The notes beneath the pieces are model-generated. The model was not told the origin of the DNA and ran no database searches. It saw only the letters and a list, made by a program, of their open reading frames with translations. From positions 3,367,178 to 3,372,460 of the forward strand of contig NZ_CP024866.1 of the NCBI RefSeq assembly GCF_004136015.1: 5,283 nt of DNA, read 5' to 3'. Source of the stretch: Pseudomonas sp. ACM7. Its GTDB lineage: Bacteria; Pseudomonadota; Gammaproteobacteria; Pseudomonadales; Pseudomonadaceae. This document shows positions 1 through 5,283 of the stretch, in pieces; the stretch's first letter is position 1, and the number at the start of each line of letters is the position of its first letter. A program made the translations under genes and the position numbers.

Positions 1-211
1 CTATTGGCTCACCTCTGAAAAGTGCCATCCCGACTACCAGCCAAAGGACTACGTCCGAAGGCAAGCGCCGACGTCGGATCGTGGCTTTATCCGCCAGAGC
101 GGCCGCCGCGGTAATCCAATCATGAGGAATATGATCGGTGAACACCTCAAGGCGAGAGAGCGGTTGCTCAGCAAAATCCAAAACCGCGCTTAAATCCTGA
201 GCAACAGACAT
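1..211 (-). CDS. IS4-family transposase, N-terminal fragment (runs off left edge)
   Basis: The ORF starts at the ATG at 211 and stays open for 70 codons to the window edge. It would encode the DDE transposase that cuts and pastes the element. The visible protein begins MSVAQDLSAVLDFAEQPLSR and contains FTDHIPHDWI (residues 24-33), ATIRRRRLPSDVV (43-55) and LVVGMALFR (58-66). This is the pattern of the N-terminal domain that precedes the DDE domain in IS4 transposases, where an 'IRRRRLP...VWLV.GMALFR' block is characteristic. The catalytic DDE residues would lie outside the window, so whether the gene is intact cannot be judged. An AAGGA Shine-Dalgarno candidate sits at 229-225, 13 nt before the ATG, which is rather far. 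No frameshift or stop is seen in the visible part. Confidence 0.8.
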   Translation of the reverse strand, partial: MSVAQDLSAVLDFAEQPLSRLEVFTDHIPHDWITAAAALADKATIRRRRLPSDVVLWLVVGMALFRGEPI

Positions 212-213
212 AA

Positions 214-246
214 AAAATCCGGAATCCTTATCAGATTCCGGATTTT
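214..246. terminator. Perfect 13-bp inverted repeat with T-tracts on both strands, in the transposase leader
   Basis: AAAATCCGGAATC (214-226) pairs perfectly with GATTCCGGATTTT (234-246) around a 7-nt loop. On the minus strand the second arm ends in a run of six T directly before the transposase ATG. On the plus strand it ends in four T. The shape fits a bidirectional rho-independent terminator or a translation-blocking hairpin in transcripts that enter the element from outside. The structure is read directly; its function is inferred. Confidence 0.6.
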
Positions 247-269
247 CCTGCTGCCTGAGGATTAGTCAA
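242..269 (-). promoter_or_regulatory. Possible transposase promoter
   Basis: On the minus strand TTGACT (269-264) and GAAAAT (247-242) are separated by 16 bp. The -35 matches consensus at five of six bases and the -10 at four of six. Transcription would begin near 235, inside the inverted repeat at 214-246. The weak -10 makes this tentative. Confidence 0.35.
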
Positions 270-292
270 CAATCCTTAAGTGAACAGCATTG
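266..292. repeat. Terminal inverted repeat of the IS4-family element
   Basis: Read inward from 292 on the minus strand, this is CAATGCTGTTCACTTAAGG followed by ATTGTTGA. It matches the terminal repeat of IS4 at most positions, notably AATGC, TTAAGGAT and GTTGAC. The opposite repeat lies outside the window, so the repeat length cannot be measured here. Confidence 0.65.
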
Positions 293-313
293 CCGTCTGA
301 CGGGCCTTTTTTT
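293..313 (+). terminator. Remnant of a host rho-independent terminator at the IS junction
   Basis: Host sequence begins CCGTCTGACGGGCC and is followed by seven T (307-313). GACGGGCC plus a T-run is the typical 3' half of a terminator. The matching left arm (expected to read GGCCCGTC) is cut off at the IS boundary, leaving only CCGTC. The T-run points to an upstream gene on the plus strand whose end lies beyond the insertion sequence. Reconstruction of the original hairpin is inference. Confidence 0.45.
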
Positions 314-359
314 ACATTTCGAGCCGGCAATCGGGTTTATTGATATACCGTAACAATAG

Positions 360-389
360 TTGACCGATTTTCTAGGAGAAGCGGATAAT
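360..389 (+). promoter_or_regulatory. Probable erpA promoter, with a possible IscR-like half-site
   Basis: TTGACC (360-365) and GATAAT (384-389) are 18 bp apart, giving a good sigma70 promoter with a start near 396 and a leader of about 40 nt. The -35 lies within ATAGTTGACC (356-365 region), which resembles the left half of an IscR type 1 site (ATAnTTGAC). The right half (CTAGGAGAA, 372-380) matches poorly. In E. coli erpA is under IscR control, so the site is plausible but unproven. Confidence 0.5.
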
Positions 390-435
390 GCGCGTCATCA
401 CGCATTATGGCGGCGTAACGCCGGGAGATAGTTAG
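388..435 (+). CDS. Possible 15-codon leader ORF before erpA
   Basis: ATG at 388 opens a 15-codon frame ([15 protein letters not shown]) that stops with TAG at 433-435, one base before the erpA ATG. It has its own AGGAG at 374-378, 9 nt upstream. It is out of frame with erpA. It could be a leader peptide that couples translation to erpA, or chance. If the promoter at 360-389 is the only one, transcription would start near 396 and leave out this ATG, so the ORF needs a transcript from further upstream. Confidence 0.25.
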   Translation: MRVITHYGGVTPGDS

Positions 436-436
436 C

Positions 437-787
437 ATGAGCGTCGAATCCTTCACCCCCACGGCTTTGCAATTCACCCACGGTGCCGCGCACAAGGTGA
501 AGAGCCTAGTCGATGAAGAGGGGAATGATCGCTTGAAGCTGCGCGTATTCGTTACGGGCGGCGGTTGTTCAGGTTTTCAGTACGGCTTCACCTTCGATGA
601 AGAAGTGGCCGATGACGACACCATTGTCGAGCGCGAAGGGGTGAGCCTGGTCGTTGATCCGATGAGCTTCCAGTACCTGGCAGGTGCCGAGGTGGATTAT
701 CAGGAAGGTCTGGAAGGTTCGCGCTTCGTGATCAAGAATCCGAACGCCAGCACCACGTGTGGCTGCGGCTCTTCGTTCTCGATCTGA
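437..787 (+). CDS. erpA: Iron-sulfur cluster insertion protein ErpA (A-type carrier)
   Basis: ErpA is a small cytosolic A-type carrier that binds a [2Fe-2S] or [4Fe-4S] cluster and hands it to apo-proteins, in E. coli notably the isoprenoid enzymes IspG and IspH. The 116-residue product has the usual family length and fold signature: [13 protein letters not shown] (39-51) with Cys44, and the C-terminal TTCGCGSSF (106-114) with Cys108 and Cys110. These three Cys are the cluster ligands of the family, and all are present. The ATG at 437 is preceded by GGGAG (423-427) at 9 nt spacing, and the frame aligns with ErpA from its first residues. ErpA is favoured over IscA and SufA because the gene stands alone, outside an isc or suf cluster, next to anmK and tyrS as in other pseudomonads. 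It ends in its own terminator and converges with anmK. Confidence 0.95.
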   Translation: MSVESFTPTALQFTHGAAHKVKSLVDEEGNDRLKLRVFVTGGGCSGFQYGFTFDEEVADDDTIVEREGVSLVVDPMSFQYLAGAEVDYQEGLEGSRFVIKNPNASTTCGCGSSFSI

Positions 788-810
788 TCGTAATCTACCG
801 CATCACCAAG

Positions 811-842
811 CGCCGCATGGCCTCAGGGCTCTGCGGCGTTTT
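811..842 (+). terminator. Rho-independent terminator after erpA
   Basis: CGCCGCA (811-817) pairs with TGCGGCG (832-838), and an inner GCC/GGC (820-822 with 827-829) can stack. Four T follow (839-842). The hairpin starts 24 nt after the erpA stop. On the minus strand, where anmK ends at 868, the same stem lacks a good T-run, so it serves mainly erpA. Confidence 0.75.
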
Positions 843-867
843 GTTGTCTGGGATTCGGTATGGCTAG

Positions 868-1962
<1,095 letters not shown>

Positions 1963-3387
1963 TTAGCGCTTGCTCGAAGCTAGCTGCGTGGATTTTTCTT
2001 GATCCATGCGCGCCATCAGCGGTTGGCTCTGGGCGAGGAAACGTGCGCGTTCAGCCTTGGAGATCGGATCGGCCATCGCTACCTTTTGGCCTAGTGGGTC
2101 GACGTGCACGCCATTGACCTGGAACTCGTAATGCAAATGCGGTCCGGTGGAAAGTCCGGTGGTGCCGATGTAGCCGATCACCTGGCCTTGTTTGACGCTA
2201 CTGCCAGTCTGCACGCCTTTGGCAAAGCCCTGCATGTGGCCGTAAAGCGTACGGTAGGTGTTGCCGTGCTGGATGATCACGGTATTGCCGTAGCCGCCAC
2301 GGCGACCGGCCAACAACACTTTGCCGTCACCGGCTGCCTTGATTGGAGTGCCACGCGGCGCTGCATAGTCGACGCCTTTGTGAGCGCGGATCTTGTTCAG
2401 GATCGGGTGCTTGCGGCCCATCGAGAATTTCGAGCTGATACGGGCGAAGTCTACCGGGGTACGGATAAACGCCTTGCGCATGCTGTTGCCGTCAGCAGTG
2501 TAGTAGCTGCTGTTGCCTTGTTTATTGGTGTAACGCACGGCGGTGTAGGTCTTGCCGCGGTTAGTGAAGCGAGCGGAAAGGATTGGGCCATTGCCGACGG
2601 CCTTGCCGTTGACGACTTTTTGTTCGTATATGACATCGAACTCATCACCCTGGCGAATATCCTGGGCGAAGTCGACGTCATAGCCAAACACGCTGGCCAT
2701 GTCCATGGTCAGGCTGTGGGACAAACCGGCGCGTGCAGCGGACTGCGACAGCGAACTGTTGATCACACCATGAACGTAGGCAGAGCGCACGGTCGGCTTG
2801 GCGGTAATGCGGTTGAATGCATAACCCTTGTCATTCTTGGTCAGGGTGATGCTTTCGACATCGCTGACCTTGCTGTGCAGATTGGTCAGCTGGCCATCGG
2901 GGCTCAGTTCGAATTCAAGTTTCTGGCCGTGTTTGAGTTGGCTGAACTGCTTGGCCTGCTTGTCACTGGCCAGCACCTCATGCACTGAAGCTGCTGGAAG
3001 GCCGACTTTCTCGAACAGTGTGGAGAGTGTATCGCCTTTGGACACGATCACTTCCCTGTGGTTTGGAGACTTTTTTTCTTCGATCACAGGCGCCGGCGCG
3101 GGCGCGGCCTGAGCGGTTTCCTGGGGTTCTTCGGCGCTGTTTTCGATCTGAGCGAAAGGGGAAGCTGCTGGCTCATTTGTGGCCTGGACGGCCTCGGCAG
3201 CGTCTTGATCTTGTGTCAGTTGTTCGGCAGGGCTTTCCAGTTCAAGACTCAGGGTCGTCTTTTTGGCTTCAACATCACTGGAAGGAAATACCAAAAGCGC
3301 CAGGCTCAGAAGGGCGGCGATGCCACTTGCTGCGAGCAGGTGGGTCTTCGGGTAAAGCGGCGGCGCTTTAGACGATTCTTTGGTCAT
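1963..3387 (-). CDS. M23-family peptidoglycan endopeptidase, MepM-like
   Basis: The gene encodes a 474-residue membrane-anchored zinc peptidase, expected to cut peptide cross-links of peptidoglycan in the periplasm during wall growth. Residues 1-14 are a cytosolic tail and about 15-34 form one hydrophobic segment (HLLAASGIAALLSLALLVF), an uncleaved signal anchor. Residues 45-105 are an Ala/Glu/Pro-rich linker. About 109-162 is a LysM/OapA-like region (VIVSKGDTLSTLFEKVGL). The M23 domain spans about 309-432. Its zinc and catalytic residues are present: His336 and Asp340 in HKGVD, His384 in LYGHM, and His417 and His419 in GPHLHYEF. The architecture resembles E. coli MepM (YebA). I chose the ATG at 3387. 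A TTG at 3471 would add 28 odd Ser-rich residues before the conserved-looking MTKESSKAPPLYPKTHLLA start. No clear Shine-Dalgarno precedes the ATG. anmK follows 3 bp downstream. Confidence 0.92.
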   Translation of the reverse strand: MTKESSKAPPLYPKTHLLAASGIAALLSLALLVFPSSDVEAKKTTLSLELESPAEQLTQDQDAAEAVQATNEPAASPFAQIENSAEEPQETAQAAPAPAPVIEEKKSPNHREVIVSKGDTLSTLFEKVGLPAASVHEVLASDKQAKQFSQLKHGQKLEFELSPDGQLTNLHSKVSDVESITLTKNDKGYAFNRITAKPTVRSAYVHGVINSSLSQSAARAGLSHSLTMDMASVFGYDVDFAQDIRQGDEFDVIYEQKVVNGKAVGNGPILSARFTNRGKTYTAVRYTNKQGNSSYYTADGNSMRKAFIRTPVDFARISSKFSMGRKHPILNKIRAHKGVDYAAPRGTPIKAAGDGKVLLAGRRGGYGNTVIIQHGNTYRTLYGHMQGFAKGVQTGSSVKQGQVIGYIGTTGLSTGPHLHYEFQVNGVHVDPLGQKVAMADPISKAERARFLAQSQPLMARMDQEKSTQLASSKR

Positions 3388-3599
3388 AGGTGATTTTTGA
3401 CTTTGAAAAAGATGAATTGGAAAAGATGAATGACATGATGAAGATGAAATAACTGTATAAAATATAACCAAATCATCTCTGAAGCAAGTCCGCGAACGCT
3501 GTGTCCGTGGATTGGCATCCGTGCGCCGGGCAGAACTTGTATTTGACGCGCGATCTTGTATGGTTGGTTCCCTTTGAATTCGAGCCTTGCGGGTCTGTT
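3388..3599. promoter_or_regulatory. Divergent intergenic region between the M23 peptidase gene and tyrS
   Basis: This 212-bp region must hold both promoters. For the peptidase (minus strand), TTGCTT (3487-3482) and TATTTT (3464-3459) are 17 bp apart in AT-rich sequence, a weak candidate. For tyrS (plus strand), TTGTAT (3537-3542) and TATGGT (3559-3564) are 16 bp apart, also weak. The peptidase leader is pyrimidine-rich on its coding strand and carries GATGAA repeats (seen on the plus strand). I see no terminator, T-box or tRNA here. Confidence 0.4.
3407..3448. repeat. Short direct repeats in the peptidase gene leader
   Basis: On the plus strand AAAAGATGAAT occurs at 3407-3417 and 3421-3431, an exact 11-bp repeat with a 14-bp period. 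The core GATGAA recurs at 3437-3442 and 3443-3448, giving four copies in 38 bp. On the peptidase mRNA the core reads UUCAUC. Repeats are read directly; a role is unknown. Confidence 0.6.
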
Positions 3600-4799
3600 A
3601 TGAAGTCGGTTGAAGAGCAGCTAGCGCTGATTAAACGTGGTGCGGAAGAACTGTTGGTCGAGTCCGAGCTGATCGAAAAGCTCAAGCGTGGCCAGCCGCT
3701 ACGTATTAAGGCAGGCTTCGATCCGACCGCGCCGGATTTGCACCTGGGTCATACCGTCCTTATTAATAAGCTGCGCCAGTTCCAGGAGCTGGGGCATCAG
3801 GTGATCTTCCTTATAGGTGACTTCACCGGGATGATCGGCGATCCGAGCGGAAAGAGTGCGACACGTCCTCCTCTTACCCGCGAGCAGGTTCTCGAGAATG
3901 CCGAGACCTACAAGACCCAGGTTTTCAAGATTCTTGATCCGGCGAAAACCGAAGTTGCGTTCAACTCCACCTGGATGGATCAGATGGGGCCGGCCGATTT
4001 CATTCGCCTGACTTCGCAGTACACCGTGGCTCGCATGCTCGAGCGCGACGACTTCTATAAGCGCTATACCACCAATCAGCCAATCGCCATTCATGAGTTC
4101 CTCTATCCGTTGGTTCAGGGGTATGACTCGGTCGCATTGCGCGCGGATGTCGAGCTGGGTGGTACCGATCAGAAGTTCAACCTGTTGATGGGGCGTGAAC
4201 TGCAGCGTGGATATGGTCAAGAGGCCCAGTGCATTCTGACCATGCCGCTGCTCGAAGGTCTGGATGGCGTGAAGAAGATGTCCAAGTCCTTGGGCAACTA
4301 CGTGGGTATTCAGGAAGCGCCGGGTGTGATGTACGGCAAACTGGTTTCCATTCCGGATGCGCTGATGTGGCGCTACTTCGAATTGCTCAGTTTCCGCTCC
4401 ATGGATGAGATCAATGCATACCGTGCTGATGTCGAGGCGGGTGCCAATCCGCGTGATATCAAGATCAAGCTGGCCGAAGAAATCGTTGCGCGTTTCCATG
4501 GTGAAGAGGCTGCAGCCAATGCTCACCGTGCGGCGGGTAACCGTATGAAGGAAGGCGAGCTACCGGACGATCTGCCAGAGATTGAATTGACTGCTACTGA
4601 AGACATGCCGATTGCGGCTGTCCTTAATAAGGCAGGTCTGGTCAAGAACTCGGCAGTCGCGCGGGACCTTCTAGGTTCTGGTGGTGTGCGTATAGATGGT
4701 GAGGTTGTCGATCGCACCTTTATATACGTACTGGGCGCGACCCATGTTTGCCAGGCCGGGAAGAAGGCATTTGCACGTATTACGCTCAAATCCGAATAA
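3600..4799 (+). CDS. tyrS: Tyrosyl-tRNA synthetase
   Basis: This cytosolic class I aminoacyl-tRNA synthetase activates tyrosine with ATP and charges tRNA-Tyr. The 399-residue product has the Rossmann catalytic domain first: the HIGH-type motif HLGH at 48-51, [15 protein letters not shown] at 72-86, GGTDQKFN at 187-194 and KKMSKS at 225-230. An S4-like tRNA-binding domain follows at about 336-399. HLGHTV, KMSKS and the length are typical of the TyrZ-type subgroup, and the P. aeruginosa ortholog at this locus is named tyrZ. I keep tyrS because only one synthetase gene is visible here. The ATG at 3600 gives the family N-terminus [18 protein letters not shown] at 3501 in the same frame would add 33 unrelated residues. 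The Shine-Dalgarno is weak (GGG at 3591-3593). No terminator follows, and the first rRNA promoter starts 15 bp after the stop. Confidence 0.96.
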   Translation: MKSVEEQLALIKRGAEELLVESELIEKLKRGQPLRIKAGFDPTAPDLHLGHTVLINKLRQFQELGHQVIFLIGDFTGMIGDPSGKSATRPPLTREQVLENAETYKTQVFKILDPAKTEVAFNSTWMDQMGPADFIRLTSQYTVARMLERDDFYKRYTTNQPIAIHEFLYPLVQGYDSVALRADVELGGTDQKFNLLMGRELQRGYGQEAQCILTMPLLEGLDGVKKMSKSLGNYVGIQEAPGVMYGKLVSIPDALMWRYFELLSFRSMDEINAYRADVEAGANPRDIKIKLAEEIVARFHGEEAAANAHRAAGNRMKEGELPDDLPEIELTATEDMPIAAVLNKAGLVKNSAVARDLLGSGGVRIDGEVVDRTFIYVLGATHVCQAGKKAFARITLKSE

Positions 4800-4814
4800 A
4801 GCTCAAATTAGGTG

Positions 4815-4842
4815 TTGACGGCAGATTCTGGAAGTCTATAAT
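4815..4842 (+). promoter_or_regulatory. rRNA operon promoter P1
   Basis: TTGACG (4815-4820) and a perfect TATAAT (4837-4842) are 16 bp apart, followed by the GC-rich TCGCCCC discriminator typical of stringently controlled stable-RNA promoters. It lies just after the tyrS stop. The 16-bp spacer is shared with the two promoters downstream. Confidence 0.85.
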
Positions 4843-5017
4843 TCGCCCCACTTCCGGCGCAGTCGAAACGGAAAACTCCTTGGTAAACAATGAGTTACGC
4901 AGTTTTCGACAGCGAGTTGCTTCAGGTCATCGAAGCCCAGAAGGAGTTGAAAGAGCGGGGTGGTTTGGCTCTTTTGACGATTCGATCTTCTCGGTCGACA
5001 GCGGTGTAAAAGAGGTG
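4843..5017 (+). other. Noncoding rRNA leader between P1 and P2
   Basis: I see no gene in this stretch. It contains possible competing stems that share a 3' arm: GTCGAAA (4862-4868) with TTTCGAC (4904-4910), or GAAAACT (4871-4877) with AGTTTTC (4901-4907). A boxA-like GGCTCTTTTGAC lies at about 4968-4979, but it deviates from the real boxA downstream. ORFs crossing this region show no recognisable protein. Confidence 0.5.
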
Positions 5018-5045
5018 TTGACAGCAGCGAGTAACGCTGTAGAAT
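5018..5045 (+). promoter_or_regulatory. rRNA operon promoter P2
   Basis: A perfect TTGACA (5018-5023) and TAGAAT (5040-5045) are 16 bp apart, followed by TCGCCTCCCGC. The spacer holds the inverted repeat ACAGC (5021-5025) and GCTGT (5036-5040). The sequence matches the stable-RNA promoter style I recall from P. fluorescens-group genomes. Confidence 0.88.
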
Positions 5046-5082
5046 TCGCCTCCCGCTAACGAGAGATCGCAAGCGCAAGTGG

Positions 5083-5115
5083 TTGAAGTTGCAAAGGAAA
5101 CTTTGAAAACTTCGA
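5083..5115 (+). other. Hairpin with GAAA tetraloop between P2 and P3
   Basis: GAAGTT (5085-5090) pairs with AACTTC (5108-5113). Inside it CAAAG (5092-5096) pairs with CTTTG (5101-5105) around a GAAA loop, with a small asymmetric internal loop between the two stems. It would form in transcripts from P1 and P2. No T-run follows, so it is not an intrinsic terminator. Its 3' side is A-rich and overlaps the likely UP-element region of P3. Confidence 0.5.
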
Positions 5116-5154
5116 AAAATAACCGCTTGACAGCAACAGAGGCTGCTGTAGAAT
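5104..5154 (+). promoter_or_regulatory. rRNA operon promoter P3 with A/T-rich upstream region
   Basis: A perfect TTGACA (5127-5132) and TAGAAT (5149-5154) are 16 bp apart, followed by GCGCGCCTC. The A-rich stretch 5104-5122 (GAAAACTTCGAAAAATAA) just upstream is a likely UP element for the RNA polymerase alpha subunit. This is the promoter nearest the 16S gene and has the strongest architecture of the three. Confidence 0.9.
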
Positions 5155-5163
5155 GCGCGCCTC

Positions 5164-5186
5164 GGTTGAGACGAAAGATCTTAACC
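5164..5186 (+). promoter_or_regulatory. boxB-like hairpin
   Basis: GGTTGAG (5164-5170) pairs with CTTAACC (5180-5186), seven pairs including one G-U, around the 9-nt loop ACGAAAGAT. It lies directly before boxA, the position of the boxB hairpin in rRNA and lambda-type antitermination sites. Confidence 0.5.
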
Positions 5187-5189
5187 AAC

Positions 5190-5202
5190 CGCTCTTTAAC
5201 AA
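5190..5202 (+). promoter_or_regulatory. boxA antitermination element
   Basis: GCTCTTTAACA (5191-5201) matches the bacterial rRNA boxA core exactly. In RNA form it binds NusB-NusE (S10) and helps RNA polymerase resist Rho-dependent termination in rRNA operons. Confidence 0.92.
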
Positions 5203-5217
5203 CTGAATCAAGCAATT

Positions 5218-5225
5218 CGTGTGGG
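5218..5225 (+). promoter_or_regulatory. boxC-like element
   Basis: CGTGTGGG at 5218-5225 differs at one base from the TGTGTGGG-type boxC that follows boxA in rRNA leaders. It lies 16 nt after boxA, which is a fitting position. Confidence 0.5.
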
Positions 5226-5283
5226 TGCTTGTGGAGTCAGACTGATAGTCAACAAGATTATCAGCATCACAAGTTACTCACTC

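Larger units (their letters stand above)
1..292 (-). mobile_element. IS4-family insertion sequence, partial (5' end only)
   Basis: The stretch holds the N-terminal part of an IS4-type transposase read leftward, an 81-bp leader, and a terminal sequence. Read on the minus strand from 292, the terminus begins CAATGCTGTTCACTTAAGG and continues ATTGTTGAC. This resembles the end of IS4 itself (TAATGCCGATCAGTTAAGGA, then TCAGTTGACC) as I recall it, so I place the outer boundary at 292/293. The rest of the transposase and the other inverted repeat lie left of the window. The family generates target duplications of about 10-13 bp. The candidate here starts at 293, but its partner copy is not visible. 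Family assignment is fairly sure; the exact boundary base is inferred by alignment from memory. Confidence 0.8.
5155..5283 (+). other. 16S rRNA leader (5' external spacer), partial
   Basis: This is the transcribed leader of an rRNA operon, recognisable by boxA and by a sequence familiar from Pseudomonas rrn operons. It contains the stem CTGATAGTC (5242-5250) paired with GATTATCAG (5256-5264), nine pairs with one G-U, around the loop AACAA. The mature 16S 5' end is not reached before the window ends. Confidence 0.85.

Noticed and set aside
2104..2988. 294-codon plus-strand ORF opposite the M23 peptidase gene
   Set aside because: Antisense shadow; the minus strand has all M23 zinc ligands and a membrane anchor, and the plus-strand product shows no known domain.
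3388..3471. N-terminal extension of the M23 peptidase from a TTG at 3471
   Set aside because: The added 28 residues are Ser-rich and encoded by repeats; the ATG at 3387 gives the expected cytosolic tail and anchor. Kept only as an alternative.
3501..3599. N-terminal extension of TyrS from a GTG at 3501
   Set aside because: The 33 extra residues do not resemble synthetase sequence, and the family N-terminus starts at the ATG at 3600.
3699..4526. 275-codon minus-strand ORF opposite tyrS
   Set aside because: Antisense shadow of a complete tyrosyl-tRNA synthetase with HLGH and KMSKS motifs.
4968..4979. Second boxA (GGCTCTTTTGAC)
   Set aside because: It departs from the core at conserved positions, and the perfect boxA at 5191-5201 suffices.
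4976..5001. Extra promoter starting with TTGACG at 4976-4981
   Set aside because: No acceptable -10 hexamer is found 15-19 bp downstream.
4748..5059. 103-codon plus-strand ORF across the end of tyrS and rRNA promoters P1 and P2
   Set aside because: It overlaps tyrS in another frame and runs through promoter elements; no known domain.
4922..5215. 97-codon minus-strand ORF over the rRNA promoter region
   Set aside because: It covers P2, P3 and boxA on the opposite strand, which explain the sequence fully.

Overview
The window looks like a chromosomal segment from a Pseudomonas of the P. fluorescens group. The order erpA, anmK, M23 peptidase, tyrS, rRNA operon matches the locus I recall from P. 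aeruginosa (PA0665 to PA0668 followed by 16S rRNA). The protein sequences and the rRNA leader also read as typical Pseudomonas. These identifications come from memory and motif reading, not from a database search.

Layout. Positions 1-292 are the end of an IS4-family insertion sequence: the first 70 codons of a transposase on the minus strand, its leader, and the terminal inverted repeat. The host sequence resumes at 293 with what looks like the 3' half of a rho-independent terminator belonging to an upstream gene outside the window. erpA (437-787, +) follows, with a promoter, a palindrome and a possible 15-codon leader ORF in front of it and a terminator behind it. anmK (868-1959, -) and a MepM-like M23 peptidase (1963-3387, -) are separated by only 3 bp and probably form one transcription unit, read toward erpA. 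A 212-bp divergent region separates the peptidase from tyrS (3600-4799, +). From 4800 to the right edge lies the control region of an rRNA operon: three sigma70 promoters, each with a 16-bp spacer, then boxB-like, boxA and boxC-like antitermination elements. The 16S gene itself starts beyond the window.

Functional links. The minus-strand pair concerns the cell wall: the M23 enzyme is expected to cut peptidoglycan cross-links, and AnmK recovers the anhydro-MurNAc released during wall turnover. tyrS and the rRNA operon are both translation genes, and no terminator is visible between them. ErpA delivers Fe-S clusters and stands alone.

I found no undescribed multi-gene system. The points worth a second look are regulatory: the layout of the IS leader, its junction with a terminator, the erpA leader, the repeat-rich leader of the peptidase gene that lacks a Shine-Dalgarno sequence, and an identically spaced inverted repeat inside rRNA promoters P2 and P3.
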